From Fimbriimonadaceae bacterium (GTDB lineage Bacteria; Armatimonadota; Fimbriimonadia; Fimbriimonadales; Fimbriimonadaceae), in NCBI GenBank assembly GCA_022843485.1, contig JALHNM010000007.1, positions 38,196 to 102,195 of the forward strand: a stretch of 64,000 nucleotides of DNA, in the 5' to 3' direction. Of the stretch, positions 52,434 through 60,984 are shown piece by piece; the first letter of the stretch is position 1; each line of letters begins with the position of its first letter. The position numbers and the translations under genes were made by a program. The notes beneath the pieces were generated by a model. That model worked only from the letters and a program-made list of their open reading frames with translations, did no database searches and was not told the origin of the DNA.

Positions 52434-53144
52434 TCAGGCCGCCTTCTTCGTCCGGCCGCCCGCCTCGCCGAAGCTCACCGGGCCGACGATCGTCGCCTGG
52501 TAGACCGGCTCCGAGACCTGGCCCGTCGTGCGGCTCGTGAACTGGTAGCCCACCGCGTAGAAGCCCGGCCCGACCTGCACCGACGCCTGGAGCTGCCCGG
52601 TCTGGAACTGGTTGAACCGCGCGATCTTGTACGCCCCGTCCACCGGGTCCGCGTTCCCGTTCGGCACCCTCTGCACCAGCAGGGCGGTGGTTACGGAGGC
52701 GGAGTTCGGTGCCGTGGCCGTCCAGACGACCGTCCCACCGAGGCCCGCGGCCACCGTGATGCCGATGACGTCGCCGTCGAAGGGCGCCGTCGGCGGGTTC
52801 GCCGGGGCCGCCGCCTCAGTCGGGTTGACCGCGAAGTACTTGGCCGCTAAAGCCACAAAAGCGTTGAACCCTCGCGGGCGGTAAGTGTTCTGCCCGATCG
52901 GCTCTTCAAGGAACTGCCTTTGCGCATAAGCCCGCCACGCGTCCGCCTGGACCCGGGTCAGGTTCTTCCACTGCTTGGTCGCCTTGGTAAAGGCCCCACG
53001 CACAGCGATTTGCCCACCCGTCCTCGGGTTGCTCGGAGCTTCGAACTCCGCCATGTCCGTGCCGAACTTGGTGACCTTGTACACCACGCTGGCCATCCGT
53101 CCGCTAATGCCCTTAAGGAAGGGCGCAAGTCGTAATCTTGCCAC
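52434..53144 (-). CDS. Phage-structural-like protein family, copy 1
   Basis: 236 residues from a GTG at 53144 with AAGGAG eight bases upstream; an ATG at 53198 with AGGAGG is an alternative giving 18 more residues. The N-terminus VARLRLAPFLKGISGRMASV aligns with the start of the gene at 60047, as do FEAPSNPRTGGQIAVRGAFT and DAWRAYAQ with NPRTPAQVAARD and AAWRGYA. The C-terminal ~110 residues look like a beta-sandwich (GFYAVGYQFTSRTTGQVSEP). 'SGK/R..xVVF...NPRTpxQ.AxR...W..L...AWr.YA' N-termini are seen in small structural-type proteins of tailed phages, but no other phage gene is here. Confidence 0.75.
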   Translation of the reverse strand: MARLRLAPFLKGISGRMASVVYKVTKFGTDMAEFEAPSNPRTGGQIAVRGAFTKATKQWKNLTRVQADAWRAYAQRQFLEEPIGQNTYRPRGFNAFVALAAKYFAVNPTEAAAPANPPTAPFDGDVIGITVAAGLGGTVVWTATAPNSASVTTALLVQRVPNGNADPVDGAYKIARFNQFQTGQLQASVQVGPGFYAVGYQFTSRTTGQVSEPVYQATIVGPVSFGEAGGRTKKAA

Positions 53145-53217
53145 TCTAAGTTCTCCTTGAGAAGCCCAGACCAACCAGGCTCCTTTCAAGAGATCCATCG
53201 GCACCTCCTGGCAGGAT

Positions 53218-53460
53218 CTACAGGGAGGGCCTAGGGATTTGCCCACGATTCTCTTGATGAGCCTTTGCCCCACGTAGTCGCACCCAGCGAGTACTAACGC
53301 CCTTTCGTCCAGTGTGCGGCCCTGCCAGACCAGAAACGCCACTTCCGGGGAGCCGGACGACTGTAGTCATGCCGCCGTCCTTCCGGTAGAGGAACGCGTG
53401 GAGGATGCCCGCAAAGGCAGCCGACGACTTCGGCGTCCGCCCATAGTCTTTGAACGGCAT
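53218..53460 (-). CDS. Possible small protein (80 residues)
   Basis: ATG at 53460 preceded by GGGGGAGGAC, stop 74 bases before the gene at 53144. Product begins MPFKDYGRTPKSSAAFAGIL, then HAFLYRKDGGMTTVVRLPGS, ending basic. No family recognised. It sits between the end of the defence set (53636) and the phage-structural-like gene, on the same strand, so it may go with the latter. The whole 53461-53635 gap holds nothing else I can support. Confidence 0.35.
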   Translation of the reverse strand: MPFKDYGRTPKSSAAFAGILHAFLYRKDGGMTTVVRLPGSGVSGLAGPHTGRKGVSTRWVRLRGAKAHQENRGQIPRPSL

Positions 53461-53635
53461 GTCCTCCCCCGGCGCCTCCGTCGGCTGGCAGGGGTTGCAC
53501 AAGGGCGGGTGGGCACCAACCGCGTCGCCCCTCGGCATCTTGGCCGCATTCGTTTCGGGCAAGATTTCCCTGTCGTTCGTGAGACTTGGGGTCTCAAACA
53601 CAACCCGCGACCGTTCCTTGTCCATTGAGCAGAGG

Positions 53636-54595
53636 CTATCCAACGAGCTCCAACAGTGGAGAGCTCCGTGGTGTCGCCTCGCACTGTGAGACATCCGAAC
53701 GGAACCTGACCGAGTCTACCAAGTTCGGGAACGGGTTTACCGGAGCCGGCACAGCGGACGCGGCGAGCACCCTCATGGTTTGACGCGCCTCTTCATAGTC
53801 GTAACTCGGCGCCGCAGCCGAGTTGAGCTTCTCGCCAAGCATTTTGACGATGATGCTGTCGAGGTGGACTCGCAACTCAGAACTTCGGACACGGCCCCGG
53901 AGCTCGTCATATAGAGCCAGGGCTGAGACTCCACCAAATGTCTCATGCGTCACGACCGAGGCCACGTAAACTGCCCGGTCCGCCTCGTTGAGCTGGCGAA
54001 GACTGAATTCGTGAATACGCGCTTGCCCGCTTGTCGTCTTGCATTCTAGCCGGTCGGGGCCCAGCGCGAAGTCGTGTAGCTTCAGCGGGTCGACGTGCCA
54101 GCACGCGAGCAAGTCCTCGGGCCGGGGAGAGGAGTGCATAAGGAATAGCTCCCCCCAGGCGCCCATCCAAGAGGACGGTGACGGCAAGGAGACCGCTTGG
54201 AACAGCTCCACCATTGAAGTGAAGCTTCGCTCCAGATCCAACGTGTCTAACCAGGCCGTGGAGCGTGTCAACACTTCGGAAGCGAGTTCTAAGAATGCTT
54301 GATGGAGACGGGCGTCATGACTGAGGCACTCGACCAGCGTGTACGTTCCGCCCACAGACCGACCGTCGGCGGTTCTGAGGTCTCCTCGCGTTCCGTGTCT
54401 CAACTCGAGGTTCCTGAGGCGGATGCCCGGGCTGTCTCCTTGGCTCGCGACAGCAAGAAACAGAGCGGGTCTACCGTCGTTTGAAGCAGCCACGTACGTC
54501 TCCTGCGCCGCCAGAACTGCCTCCACCAAGTAGCAGTGGGCAGGACACGCGCCCGCTTGAGCGACTAATCGGGCGAACGCAGCGGGCAGGCTCAT
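53636..54595 (-). CDS. PD-(D/E)XK family protein (DUF4420/PF14390 type)
   Basis: 319 residues from the ATG at 54595, which overlaps the Z1 gene stop as ATGA. The middle has PLKLHDFALGPDRLECKTTS, giving a D...ExK nuclease-like core (E-C-K) near residue 190, then a helix. Later parts (YASVVTHETFGGVSALALYD-like, with FGGVSALALYDELRGRVRSS) match DUF4420. The family lies next to Z1 and MutL-like ATPase genes in defence loci. It is the last gene of the defence set. It probably acts as the nuclease component. Confidence 0.75.
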   Translation of the reverse strand: MSLPAAFARLVAQAGACPAHCYLVEAVLAAQETYVAASNDGRPALFLAVASQGDSPGIRLRNLELRHGTRGDLRTADGRSVGGTYTLVECLSHDARLHQAFLELASEVLTRSTAWLDTLDLERSFTSMVELFQAVSLPSPSSWMGAWGELFLMHSSPRPEDLLACWHVDPLKLHDFALGPDRLECKTTSGQARIHEFSLRQLNEADRAVYVASVVTHETFGGVSALALYDELRGRVRSSELRVHLDSIIVKMLGEKLNSAAAPSYDYEEARQTMRVLAASAVPAPVNPFPNLVDSVRFRSDVSQCEATPRSSPLLELVG

Positions 54596-56712
54596 CGGTT
54601 CTCTACACGCCACTGCTTGCCCATGTCCGACGGCACGTAGACGGCGATAGCGGGCACGTCGTTGTCCATCTTGAAGACCTGTACTGTTAGGCAGTCTTCC
54701 CTTAGCTCTTTGTCGCCGGGATAGGCGTTAGGATTGGTCGCCGTCGCGTTCGTACGGCCCTGCTGGAGCCTGTCAGTTCTCAAGCGGCTGAGCTCCGTCC
54801 ACGTGCCGTGAGAATAGCCCATCTTGACCACGGCGCAGGTTGTGTTCGGGTGCATCTCCGCATAAGCCGCTATCTGCATCGTGAGCCCGATGAGCTTCGG
54901 CGTGTCAGAAGGATCCTCAGGGGTGAAGTAAAGCAAGAACTCCCGAATCTTCGCGATGGGAACGTCTCGGGCAATTTCGCTGCGCTGCCGTGGCGTCCAG
55001 TCCGGGCGACCGTAGGCGGTGAAGGACTCTCCTTCGAAGAGACCGTTCACGAGCGCACGGTTGTTATCGGTCGGCGAGTCGTCGCCGACGCCCTTCGGCG
55101 CCTTCTGCTCGAACCAGTTGCCACCGTACTTGCCGCTCACCATGTTCAGCCGGACAACCTGGTCTCTGGTTGGCTTGAGCCCGGCTTCGAGGAAGAACCT
55201 GCGCTTCCAGACTCGAAGGCTTCCGACGTGCGACCGGAGGCTCTCACGTATGCTCTCCTCGTGGTCGAGAATGCTCTTGTAGGCGTTGATGCTCGTGCTC
55301 TGCAGCCAGACCCGGCAGTAGCCGATGTACTTTTCCTTGTAGCCGAACCAACGAGCCCGTTGCTGGATGCTGTCAGCGGCGCCTCCACCGAGCTCGCGCG
55401 GCATGTAGGTTACGGTCAGGCCTTCGACCGTAAACCCCCGGTCGAGCATAGCGCCGCCGATGAGGATGTGATAGGGGTTGTGCCAGTTAACCTGCTTCGT
55501 GCCCGTTGCCGTGGCGTTCATCTTGACCACCGTTGTCAGCCCAAGCACCTGCGGAACGCGGCCCCATAGTTCATCGAACGAGACGCCCTCGACACCTTGC
55601 CGAAGGTCTTCGAAAGCCTCCTGGAAAACCCGTTGCACCGCGGATCTCTCCGAGGCGTCGCTGCCTGCGAGGGCGATCCTCCAATGGTCTATAGTATGGT
55701 TGACGAACGCATCATAGTCCTCGTGGCCAATCGTCTTCTGAGAAGGGTGAACCATCATTGTCCGGTTCCTTTCTCCGCTCTCCAGAGGGTTCTGGAAGTG
55801 AGAGGCCACGCCAAGGAAGAAGAAGGCCATGGCTCGATGGAGTGCCTTTGGGGCCTCGCCTCGCTGTGCCGCTTCCATGTCTGACTGAGCAATCTCACGA
55901 GTAAGGCGCGTCGCGTCCTGGTCGAAGAACTTGTGCGGGCCGGAGTAGAAGTGGCCGGGAGACAGGACTTTGCAGAACTCGGGCGAGAGGACGTCGTCCA
56001 CGCGCACTAACAGAGGAGCCTGAGGAGTCGCCGTGTACTGGAGGTAGGTGACGTGCGGCAGCAGTTCCCGGAGCCCGTTGAGGCGAGAGTAGATTCCGGA
56101 TTCCTTGCCAGGAACCTTGGCGAAGTTCATTGACGCTTGGTCGGCCTCGTCGTCGATAACGAGTGCCTTTACACCGTCGAGGTTAACCCCGCGCAGAACC
56201 TCCAGAACTATATCCAAGTGCGAAGCGTTCTTCATAGTGCACAACAGCACGGTCTTTCTTAGCGAATCGTGTCCTCCCTCAACTCGCCAGAACTCGAGTC
56301 CTTGTCGAATCATCTGGATGTGGTGATCTTTGTTCTGCCGCTTGATATCGCCGCTCCGGATAGGAACCCATCCGTTGGGCTCTGCCTTACCGAGAACCGA
56401 CTCGACGCGGTCAGCGGACTGCTTGTACAAGGCGACGGAGCTGCCGGACACCACGATGACGATACGATAGCCGTTGTCGCGTGCTAGAGCCGCAACGGAG
56501 GTAAACGAACTAGTCTTTCCGCTCTGGACGTAGCCGATCACCAAGCCGGTCTTCTTTCCGTCCGTGAGTAACGGGTTGACGCAGCGCGACAAGACTCCGG
56601 CCGCCTCCTCTTTGACCTGAGGCGTTGGCGCCTCGACGGCATTGAAGCAGTTTCCTCTAAAAGGATTCCAGTTGTCGTCAGGCCCTGAGTTATTTATCGT
56701 CATCGTTTTCAT
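54592..56712 (-). CDS. Z1 domain-containing P-loop ATPase
   Basis: 706 residues, normal for Z1 proteins (PF10593). Walker A is LVIGYVQSGKTSSFTSVAAL at ~57-76 and Walker B is VKALVIDDEADQASMNF near 185-200, with the extended IDDEADQAS typical of the family. YLQYTATPQAPLLVRVDDVL and IGGAMLDRGFTVEGLTVTYM are other helicase-like motifs. Z1 proteins accompany GHKL ATPases and C5 methylases in restriction-type systems. It starts nine bases after the GHKL gene and overlaps the next gene by four. No strong ribosome site; an ATG three codons later is possible. Confidence 0.9.
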   Translation of the reverse strand: MKTMTINNSGPDDNWNPFRGNCFNAVEAPTPQVKEEAAGVLSRCVNPLLTDGKKTGLVIGYVQSGKTSSFTSVAALARDNGYRIVIVVSGSSVALYKQSADRVESVLGKAEPNGWVPIRSGDIKRQNKDHHIQMIRQGLEFWRVEGGHDSLRKTVLLCTMKNASHLDIVLEVLRGVNLDGVKALVIDDEADQASMNFAKVPGKESGIYSRLNGLRELLPHVTYLQYTATPQAPLLVRVDDVLSPEFCKVLSPGHFYSGPHKFFDQDATRLTREIAQSDMEAAQRGEAPKALHRAMAFFFLGVASHFQNPLESGERNRTMMVHPSQKTIGHEDYDAFVNHTIDHWRIALAGSDASERSAVQRVFQEAFEDLRQGVEGVSFDELWGRVPQVLGLTTVVKMNATATGTKQVNWHNPYHILIGGAMLDRGFTVEGLTVTYMPRELGGGAADSIQQRARWFGYKEKYIGYCRVWLQSTSINAYKSILDHEESIRESLRSHVGSLRVWKRRFFLEAGLKPTRDQVVRLNMVSGKYGGNWFEQKAPKGVGDDSPTDNNRALVNGLFEGESFTAYGRPDWTPRQRSEIARDVPIAKIREFLLYFTPEDPSDTPKLIGLTMQIAAYAEMHPNTTCAVVKMGYSHGTWTELSRLRTDRLQQGRTNATATNPNAYPGDKELREDCLTVQVFKMDNDVPAIAVYVPSDMGKQWRVENR

Positions 56713-56721
56713 TTAGCTAGC

Positions 56722-58284
56722 TCATTGCCGGGCCTGCGCCATGGCTCTTAAGGTGTTGCTAAAGTTCACCCTCATCCGAGCCGCCTGCCCTTCGACGCCT
56801 CCAAGCTGTGCCGTCTTCTCCGCGAGAGCGAGGGCGGCAGCCATGAAGGCGATAAGTTCTAAGTTTTCGAGGTTTGCCCCAACGAACGACCGGACGAACG
56901 GATGCGCGAGGCCCACGCGGTAACTTAGGATTCGTGAGCCTGGGCTAGTCGGCTGGTCGGCGACCTCGATGAGGTTCCCGTTCGTCGGGTCATTGTCGAA
57001 CTGGAGCTTGATGGTCCACTTCTTGCCCGCAACCTCCACGTCAAAGGTTCGTTCTGAGACGAGGACGGTTGCGGGCTCCAGGTTCGCAGGCACTTCGATA
57101 TCCGGCTCAGTCGCCTCCGCCTGACTGGTCAGCTCCTCAGACGCTCCCTCGACCGCGTCCTCCACCTTCCTACCCGCCTGTTCCGTGGCCTTCCTGAGTT
57201 CTGCCTCGTCGTTGGTGCCCTTTTTGGCATGCTTACGGAAGTTGTTTGCCTGCTTGATTAGTGCCAGAGGCTCATCGTCAACCTGTTCCTTGAGCTTTTG
57301 TAAGAACTCCTCCTCGTAGCCTCCCCAACGGAAGCCATCCTTCGTATGAGAGACCTGGACACCTTCGATGTGGAGTTCGCCGAAGAGCCGCTGGTATTGG
57401 TAGTCGTTTGGGCCGCCGGAGACTCCGTGCGGGCGGTAGGACTCGTCGTCGCTGCCCACGATGAGACGCCTCCTCCTGAACAAGGCAAAGCCCGCTTTGC
57501 CCGTGGACGCCTTCTCAAGAATCCCGGCGAACCCATGGGCTCGGCAACTCTCGCCGAACTGTATGTCGATGGGCTTCCGCCACGTCAGGTCATCGCAGTC
57601 TACAGGTAGGTTGTTGCGGCCGTACTTTGGAGCCACAAGAACGGGTCGCTCTTCGTAAGTCAGCATATCCTCGCCAAGCCAGAGCTCGAGGATGCCGTCC
57701 CTGGTGTAACACCGGTAAATGTCACGCAGGTGGTCTCTGACTTTCCAGAGGGTTTTCGTCTTTGGTACGCCTTGGTACAGCCCATCGAGCTCTATGACTG
57801 TGTAGTGGGCGTTCAACGGAGCCGCGGTAGAAATGACGGTGAGAGTTTCTGAGTCAGTCCGACGAATCTCGTCAACGTCGATCCAGACGTTGCGTTCAAC
57901 GGATTCGCCTAGCGCCGTGGTGCGGACGCTCCACCTCCGCGCGAACCAGCAGGCCGCCGTCTTCATGCCGAGTCCGAACTCGCTCAGGCCGGTGCGGTCT
58001 GGAGGCAACTGAGCGGCCTTGAAGGCGCGCGGGAAGTCCTTCCAGGCTATCCCGCCGGCGTTGTCGCTGATGGTGATCCGGTTGGCTCCCTGGTCGAATT
58101 TTATCTTGACGATCAGGGGCTTGGAACCGTCGAGAGCCTGCAGCTTGTTGCGCTCGGACAAGTGGCTCTGCAGCGCGTTATCAACGAACTCGGCAAGGGC
58201 GAACCAAGGCTTGTAGTTAAGATAGCTGAGGATAGCGAGGATGCCTGATTCGGGCCTGATGTTGATGGTTTCTTGCTGAGGCAT
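56722..58284 (-). CDS. GHKL ATPase, MutL/MORC-like
   Basis: 520 residues from the ATG at 58284, with GGAGG upstream. The ATP-binding Bergerat fold is clear: N-box FALAEFVDNALQSH (E..DNA) near 28-41, G1 box ITISDNAGGIAWKDF (DNAGG) near 70-80, G2 box GLSEFGLGMKTAACWFARRW near 93-112. The middle resembles MutL/MORC S5-like and transducer domains. The C-terminal part contains a Glu/Ala-rich, coiled-coil-like stretch. In related operons this subunit is the MutL/MORC-type ATPase of a methylation-linked defence system. It lies ten bases after the methyltransferase gene. Confidence 0.87.
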   Translation of the reverse strand: MPQQETINIRPESGILAILSYLNYKPWFALAEFVDNALQSHLSERNKLQALDGSKPLIVKIKFDQGANRITISDNAGGIAWKDFPRAFKAAQLPPDRTGLSEFGLGMKTAACWFARRWSVRTTALGESVERNVWIDVDEIRRTDSETLTVISTAAPLNAHYTVIELDGLYQGVPKTKTLWKVRDHLRDIYRCYTRDGILELWLGEDMLTYEERPVLVAPKYGRNNLPVDCDDLTWRKPIDIQFGESCRAHGFAGILEKASTGKAGFALFRRRRLIVGSDDESYRPHGVSGGPNDYQYQRLFGELHIEGVQVSHTKDGFRWGGYEEEFLQKLKEQVDDEPLALIKQANNFRKHAKKGTNDEAELRKATEQAGRKVEDAVEGASEELTSQAEATEPDIEVPANLEPATVLVSERTFDVEVAGKKWTIKLQFDNDPTNGNLIEVADQPTSPGSRILSYRVGLAHPFVRSFVGANLENLELIAFMAAALALAEKTAQLGGVEGQAARMRVNFSNTLRAMAQARQ

Positions 58285-58294
58285 AGGTCCTCCG

Positions 58295-59611
58295 CTACAC
58301 TGCCTCGAGGCGCTTGCACTCCAAGCTGTCCTGAGGCCTCGGGTCTTGCGGCAGGAGTCGCTCCGCAATCATCCTGACAAGGTCAACGTTGACCGCATTG
58401 CCAAGCGCTTTGTATGCCCGAGCAGGTGACGTCGGCAGTTCCTTCGAGATGTCCATGCTCTGAAGTGCGGCACACTCCCTGGGCGTCATGTACCGCTTCT
58501 CCCACCCGATAATGGGCACCTGAGTCGTTGTCATGGCGATAAGGGACGGAGCCGTGGTCGAGCGCTTCACGCGCAGGCCACTGGCTCTAACCTGCAGCAC
58601 GTAGTTCCAGATGTTGCGCTCCTCGCCTTTGCAGTTCCACTCCAGCTTCTGGAGACTGTGAGGGAACCTATCCAGCTTTGGAAGCCACTCGTCTATCCAG
58701 TCCTTGTTCTCCTCGTAAAGCGCTCGGTTCTGCTGGATGAAGTGCACCTTCCACTCCGGAAATGGGTCCGATTCCAATGCGTAGTGAGGAAGCGACTGCT
58801 CCAACTGCTCGAACCTTGTGCAGCTTGCCAGGGCCCGGCCAAACGAGCCTCGATACTGGCGCATCTCCTTTAGCGTTCGAGACAGAGGAGGCAATCCGTC
58901 CAGCGGGTAATCGGCTCCAAACTCCATAGCCCAGATGGGGAACGATGGGAGTTCCTTGGCCCTGGGGAAAGACTCGACGAACTCCTGCCACACCTCGATG
59001 CAGTCGATGAGATACCTTGGGATGGGCTTGGCGTCGGCCGGCCACTCCTCTAGGTAAGGCTTAAGGCATGGCTTAACTCCCCTTGGTGTCGGGAACGCGA
59101 ACAATCCAAGTCCATCACGAGCACCAACGATGAACAGCCGCTCACGGATCTGTGGTACACCAAAGAGGTGCGGAGATAGCCTGCCAGACCTAACATCGTA
59201 CAATCTTGCGAGCCGCGTCAGAATGGCCTTTAGCGTCTCGCCGTTCAAGTGCCGTTCGAGATTTGGCACGTTCTCAAGGATGAAATAGCCCGGCTTCTTC
59301 TCTTCGATGATGTCTAGGACATAGTTGATGAGGTCACCGTTGGCTTTGCACTCGAGTCCCTCCTGACGCCCAGCCTTACTGAACGATTGGCACGGAAAAC
59401 CAGCGCAGAGGATATCGTGATCTGGAAGGTCCCTGCTGGAAATGGTTCGTATGTCGTCGTGTGGCTTTACACCGTAGTTCTTCTCATAGAGGGCGTTAAG
59501 TACGATGTCCTTTTCGCAAGCGAGGACACACTCATGATGCAGAGCCGTCAGGGCCTGATGAAACCCACCAAGGCCGGCGAAGAGGTCGATAAAGCGCAAT
59601 GGCCTACTCAT
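58295..59611 (-). CDS. DNA (cytosine-5) methyltransferase
   Basis: 438 residues from the ATG at 59611 (MSRPLRFIDLFAGLGGFHQA, motif I). Motif IV is GFPCQSFSKAGRQEG with the catalytic cysteine near residue 74, motif VI FILENVPNL, motif VIII around VPQIRERLFIVGARDG, and motif X YKALGNAVNVDLVRMIAERL at the end. The target recognition part lies between motifs VIII and X. It is the first gene of the four-gene set and should protect self-DNA. The gene is clearly lower in GC than the core genes. Target sequence unknown. Confidence 0.93.
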   Translation of the reverse strand: MSRPLRFIDLFAGLGGFHQALTALHHECVLACEKDIVLNALYEKNYGVKPHDDIRTISSRDLPDHDILCAGFPCQSFSKAGRQEGLECKANGDLINYVLDIIEEKKPGYFILENVPNLERHLNGETLKAILTRLARLYDVRSGRLSPHLFGVPQIRERLFIVGARDGLGLFAFPTPRGVKPCLKPYLEEWPADAKPIPRYLIDCIEVWQEFVESFPRAKELPSFPIWAMEFGADYPLDGLPPLSRTLKEMRQYRGSFGRALASCTRFEQLEQSLPHYALESDPFPEWKVHFIQQNRALYEENKDWIDEWLPKLDRFPHSLQKLEWNCKGEERNIWNYVLQVRASGLRVKRSTTAPSLIAMTTTQVPIIGWEKRYMTPRECAALQSMDISKELPTSPARAYKALGNAVNVDLVRMIAERLLPQDPRPQDSLECKRLEAV

Positions 59612-60046
59612 ACTTCGTTGGGATCCTGGGAGCGCGCAAGGCGCAGTCATACTTCCCTGCAGTGTCTGTTCAGAACCCGTATCAAGGATGTGCTCCCTCA
59701 CCTGCCCTCCCATGCCGTCTCTGCCCTTGCGTGCCCTTGGCGATGGCCTCGCCCTCGCAAACTTATACCGCACGAGACGGGGGTTGTCAACGCTCACTGG
59801 CGGGTGGGGGGCGCCGCTCTCAAAGTCCGGACGCTGGCCGAGACCTCACCCCCTGCCCCCTCACCTTCGCCGAAGGAGCGGGGGTGGGGTCTGGTGGTGC
59901 CGTTCCTGGGACGCTTGTGTGCCGTTAGTCCGAGCATAGTGCGAGCATAGTCCGAGCATAGTCCGAGCGTCGGAACGTTCGGACGCCCGGGGAAGCCTCC
60001 GGGACTGCCCTGCAGAAATGGGGGGCCAGTGCCGACCATGAGGGGT
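59612..60046. other. Non-coding gap with 11-bp repeats
   Basis: Between the divergent methyltransferase and the gene at 60047. I see no supported gene. It contains the inverted 11-bp repeat array and a CCTTCGCCGAAGG hairpin (near 59864). The methyltransferase promoter should lie here, but no convincing -35/-10 pair is visible. Confidence 0.5.
59927..59970 (-). repeat. 11-bp tandem repeat x4, inverted relative to 44663
   Basis: Plus-strand units AGTCCGAGCAT, AGTGCGAGCAT, AGTCCGAGCAT, AGTCCGAGCGT; the reverse complement is ATGCTCGGACT, the unit found at 44663-44706. The array is flanked by CGGAACGTTCGG, matching in inverse the GGTTCCGATGCTCGG start of the other array. Confidence 0.8.
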
Positions 60047-60691
60047 ATGGCGCGGGCGCGGGTGGCTCCGATCGTGGGCGGGTTGAGCGGGAAGCTGGGC
60101 GAGGTCGTGTTCGCGAGCGGGCCGCTGGGCACCCAGATCCGGCCGATGCCGCAGCTCGTGAACCCGCGGACCCCGGCCCAGGTGGCGGCGCGGGACCGGA
60201 TCCGGCGGGTCGGCCGGGCTTGGCGCGACCTCGACCCGGCCCGGGTGGCGGCCTGGCGGGGCTATGCCCTGGCCCAGCCTCCCGGCCCGGGGGGCGAGCC
60301 GCCGCGGGCCAACACCCTCTTCAGCGCGCTCGGGGTGCGGGCGCTCATGGCGGGCGGGCCGCTGCCGCTGGACCCCCCGGGGGCCCCCTTCCTCGGCGAC
60401 TCGGTGCGGCTGACGGCCGGGCCCGGGCCGGGGGCGGTGCGGGTCGTGGCCTCCGGCCCGAACACCCCGGGCGTCGTGACCGAGCTCCTGCTCCAGCGGC
60501 TGGGCTCGGCGAACTGCCGCACCTACCTCTCCCGCTACCGCACGGCCCGGGTGCTCAGCTTCACCGCCCCCGGCCCCCTCGACCTCCCCGCCTACCCCGG
60601 AACCTGGGCCATAGCCGCCCGCTTCATCCTCACCGCCACCGGGCAGGCGACGGGGCTGGCGGAGTTGGGGGTCGTGAGGGTGTCGGGGTAG
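60047..60691 (+). CDS. Phage-structural-like protein family, copy 2
   Basis: 214 residues from the ATG at 60047, chosen by alignment with copy 1; ATGs 9 and 18 bases upstream are alternatives. N-terminal MARARVAPIVGGLSGKLGEV, LVNPRTPAQVAARDRIRRVG and ARVAAWRGYALAQPPG match copy 1. The rest is Pro/Gly-rich, then beta-strand-like, with GVVTELLLQRLGSANCRTYL and a C-terminus AARFILTATGQATGLAELGV. Its TAG stop is followed at once by heptamer repeats. High GC, unlike the defence genes. Confidence 0.75.
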   Translation: MARARVAPIVGGLSGKLGEVVFASGPLGTQIRPMPQLVNPRTPAQVAARDRIRRVGRAWRDLDPARVAAWRGYALAQPPGPGGEPPRANTLFSALGVRALMAGGPLPLDPPGAPFLGDSVRLTAGPGPGAVRVVASGPNTPGVVTELLLQRLGSANCRTYLSRYRTARVLSFTAPGPLDLPAYPGTWAIAARFILTATGQATGLAELGVVRVSG

Positions 60692-60727
60692 GGGGGTTCG
60701 GGGTTCGGGGGTCGGGGGAAACCACTG
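60692..60727 (+). repeat. Short heptamer array (GGGGTTC x2 plus variants)
   Basis: Right after the stop of copy 2: two GGGGTTC units, then GGGGGTCGGGGGAAACC. The same GGGGGTCGGGGGAAAC flank ends the array at the window edge, so the two loci share a common origin. Confidence 0.85.
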
Positions 60728-60809
60728 ACCCCTTGGCTCCCCCCTGTTATGGCAGACCCTCTCGGGCGCACGGCGCCCGAAGCCACTCATCGATCCGTCC
60801 GAAGAGAAA

Positions 60810-60829
60810 CCGGGGTGCAAGAGACATCA
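60810..60829 (-). repeat. Short hairpin repeat arm
   Basis: CCGGGGTGCAAGAGACATCA matches the copy at 40679 (CCGGGGTGCACAAGACATC) with two changes. The 60728-60984 gap has no supported gene. Confidence 0.5.
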
Positions 60830-60984
60830 ACCCAGCAACGCACCACGCGTCGATTGGGGCGCGCGCACTCCATCTAGCTTCGGCGTCTAGGATCAGCGAA
60901 CTCTAATCCGCGCCCGCAATCTCCCCGGGGAGAATACTGGTAGCCTCGATCGGGACTTGCTATACGAGTCTGCTTGGAGAACCT

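Noticed and set aside
53636..59611. Classical type II restriction-modification pair
   Set aside because: The methyltransferase is followed by GHKL and Z1 ATPases rather than a single endonuclease; the set fits MutL/Z1-type systems better.
59612..60046. Plus-strand frames across the methyltransferase start (59387-59950)
   Set aside because: They read antisense through the conserved N-terminal methyltransferase part and then through repeats; no ribosome site or domain.
52434..60691. Prophage
   Set aside because: Only small structural-like genes; no integrase, terminase, portal, capsid or lysis genes.
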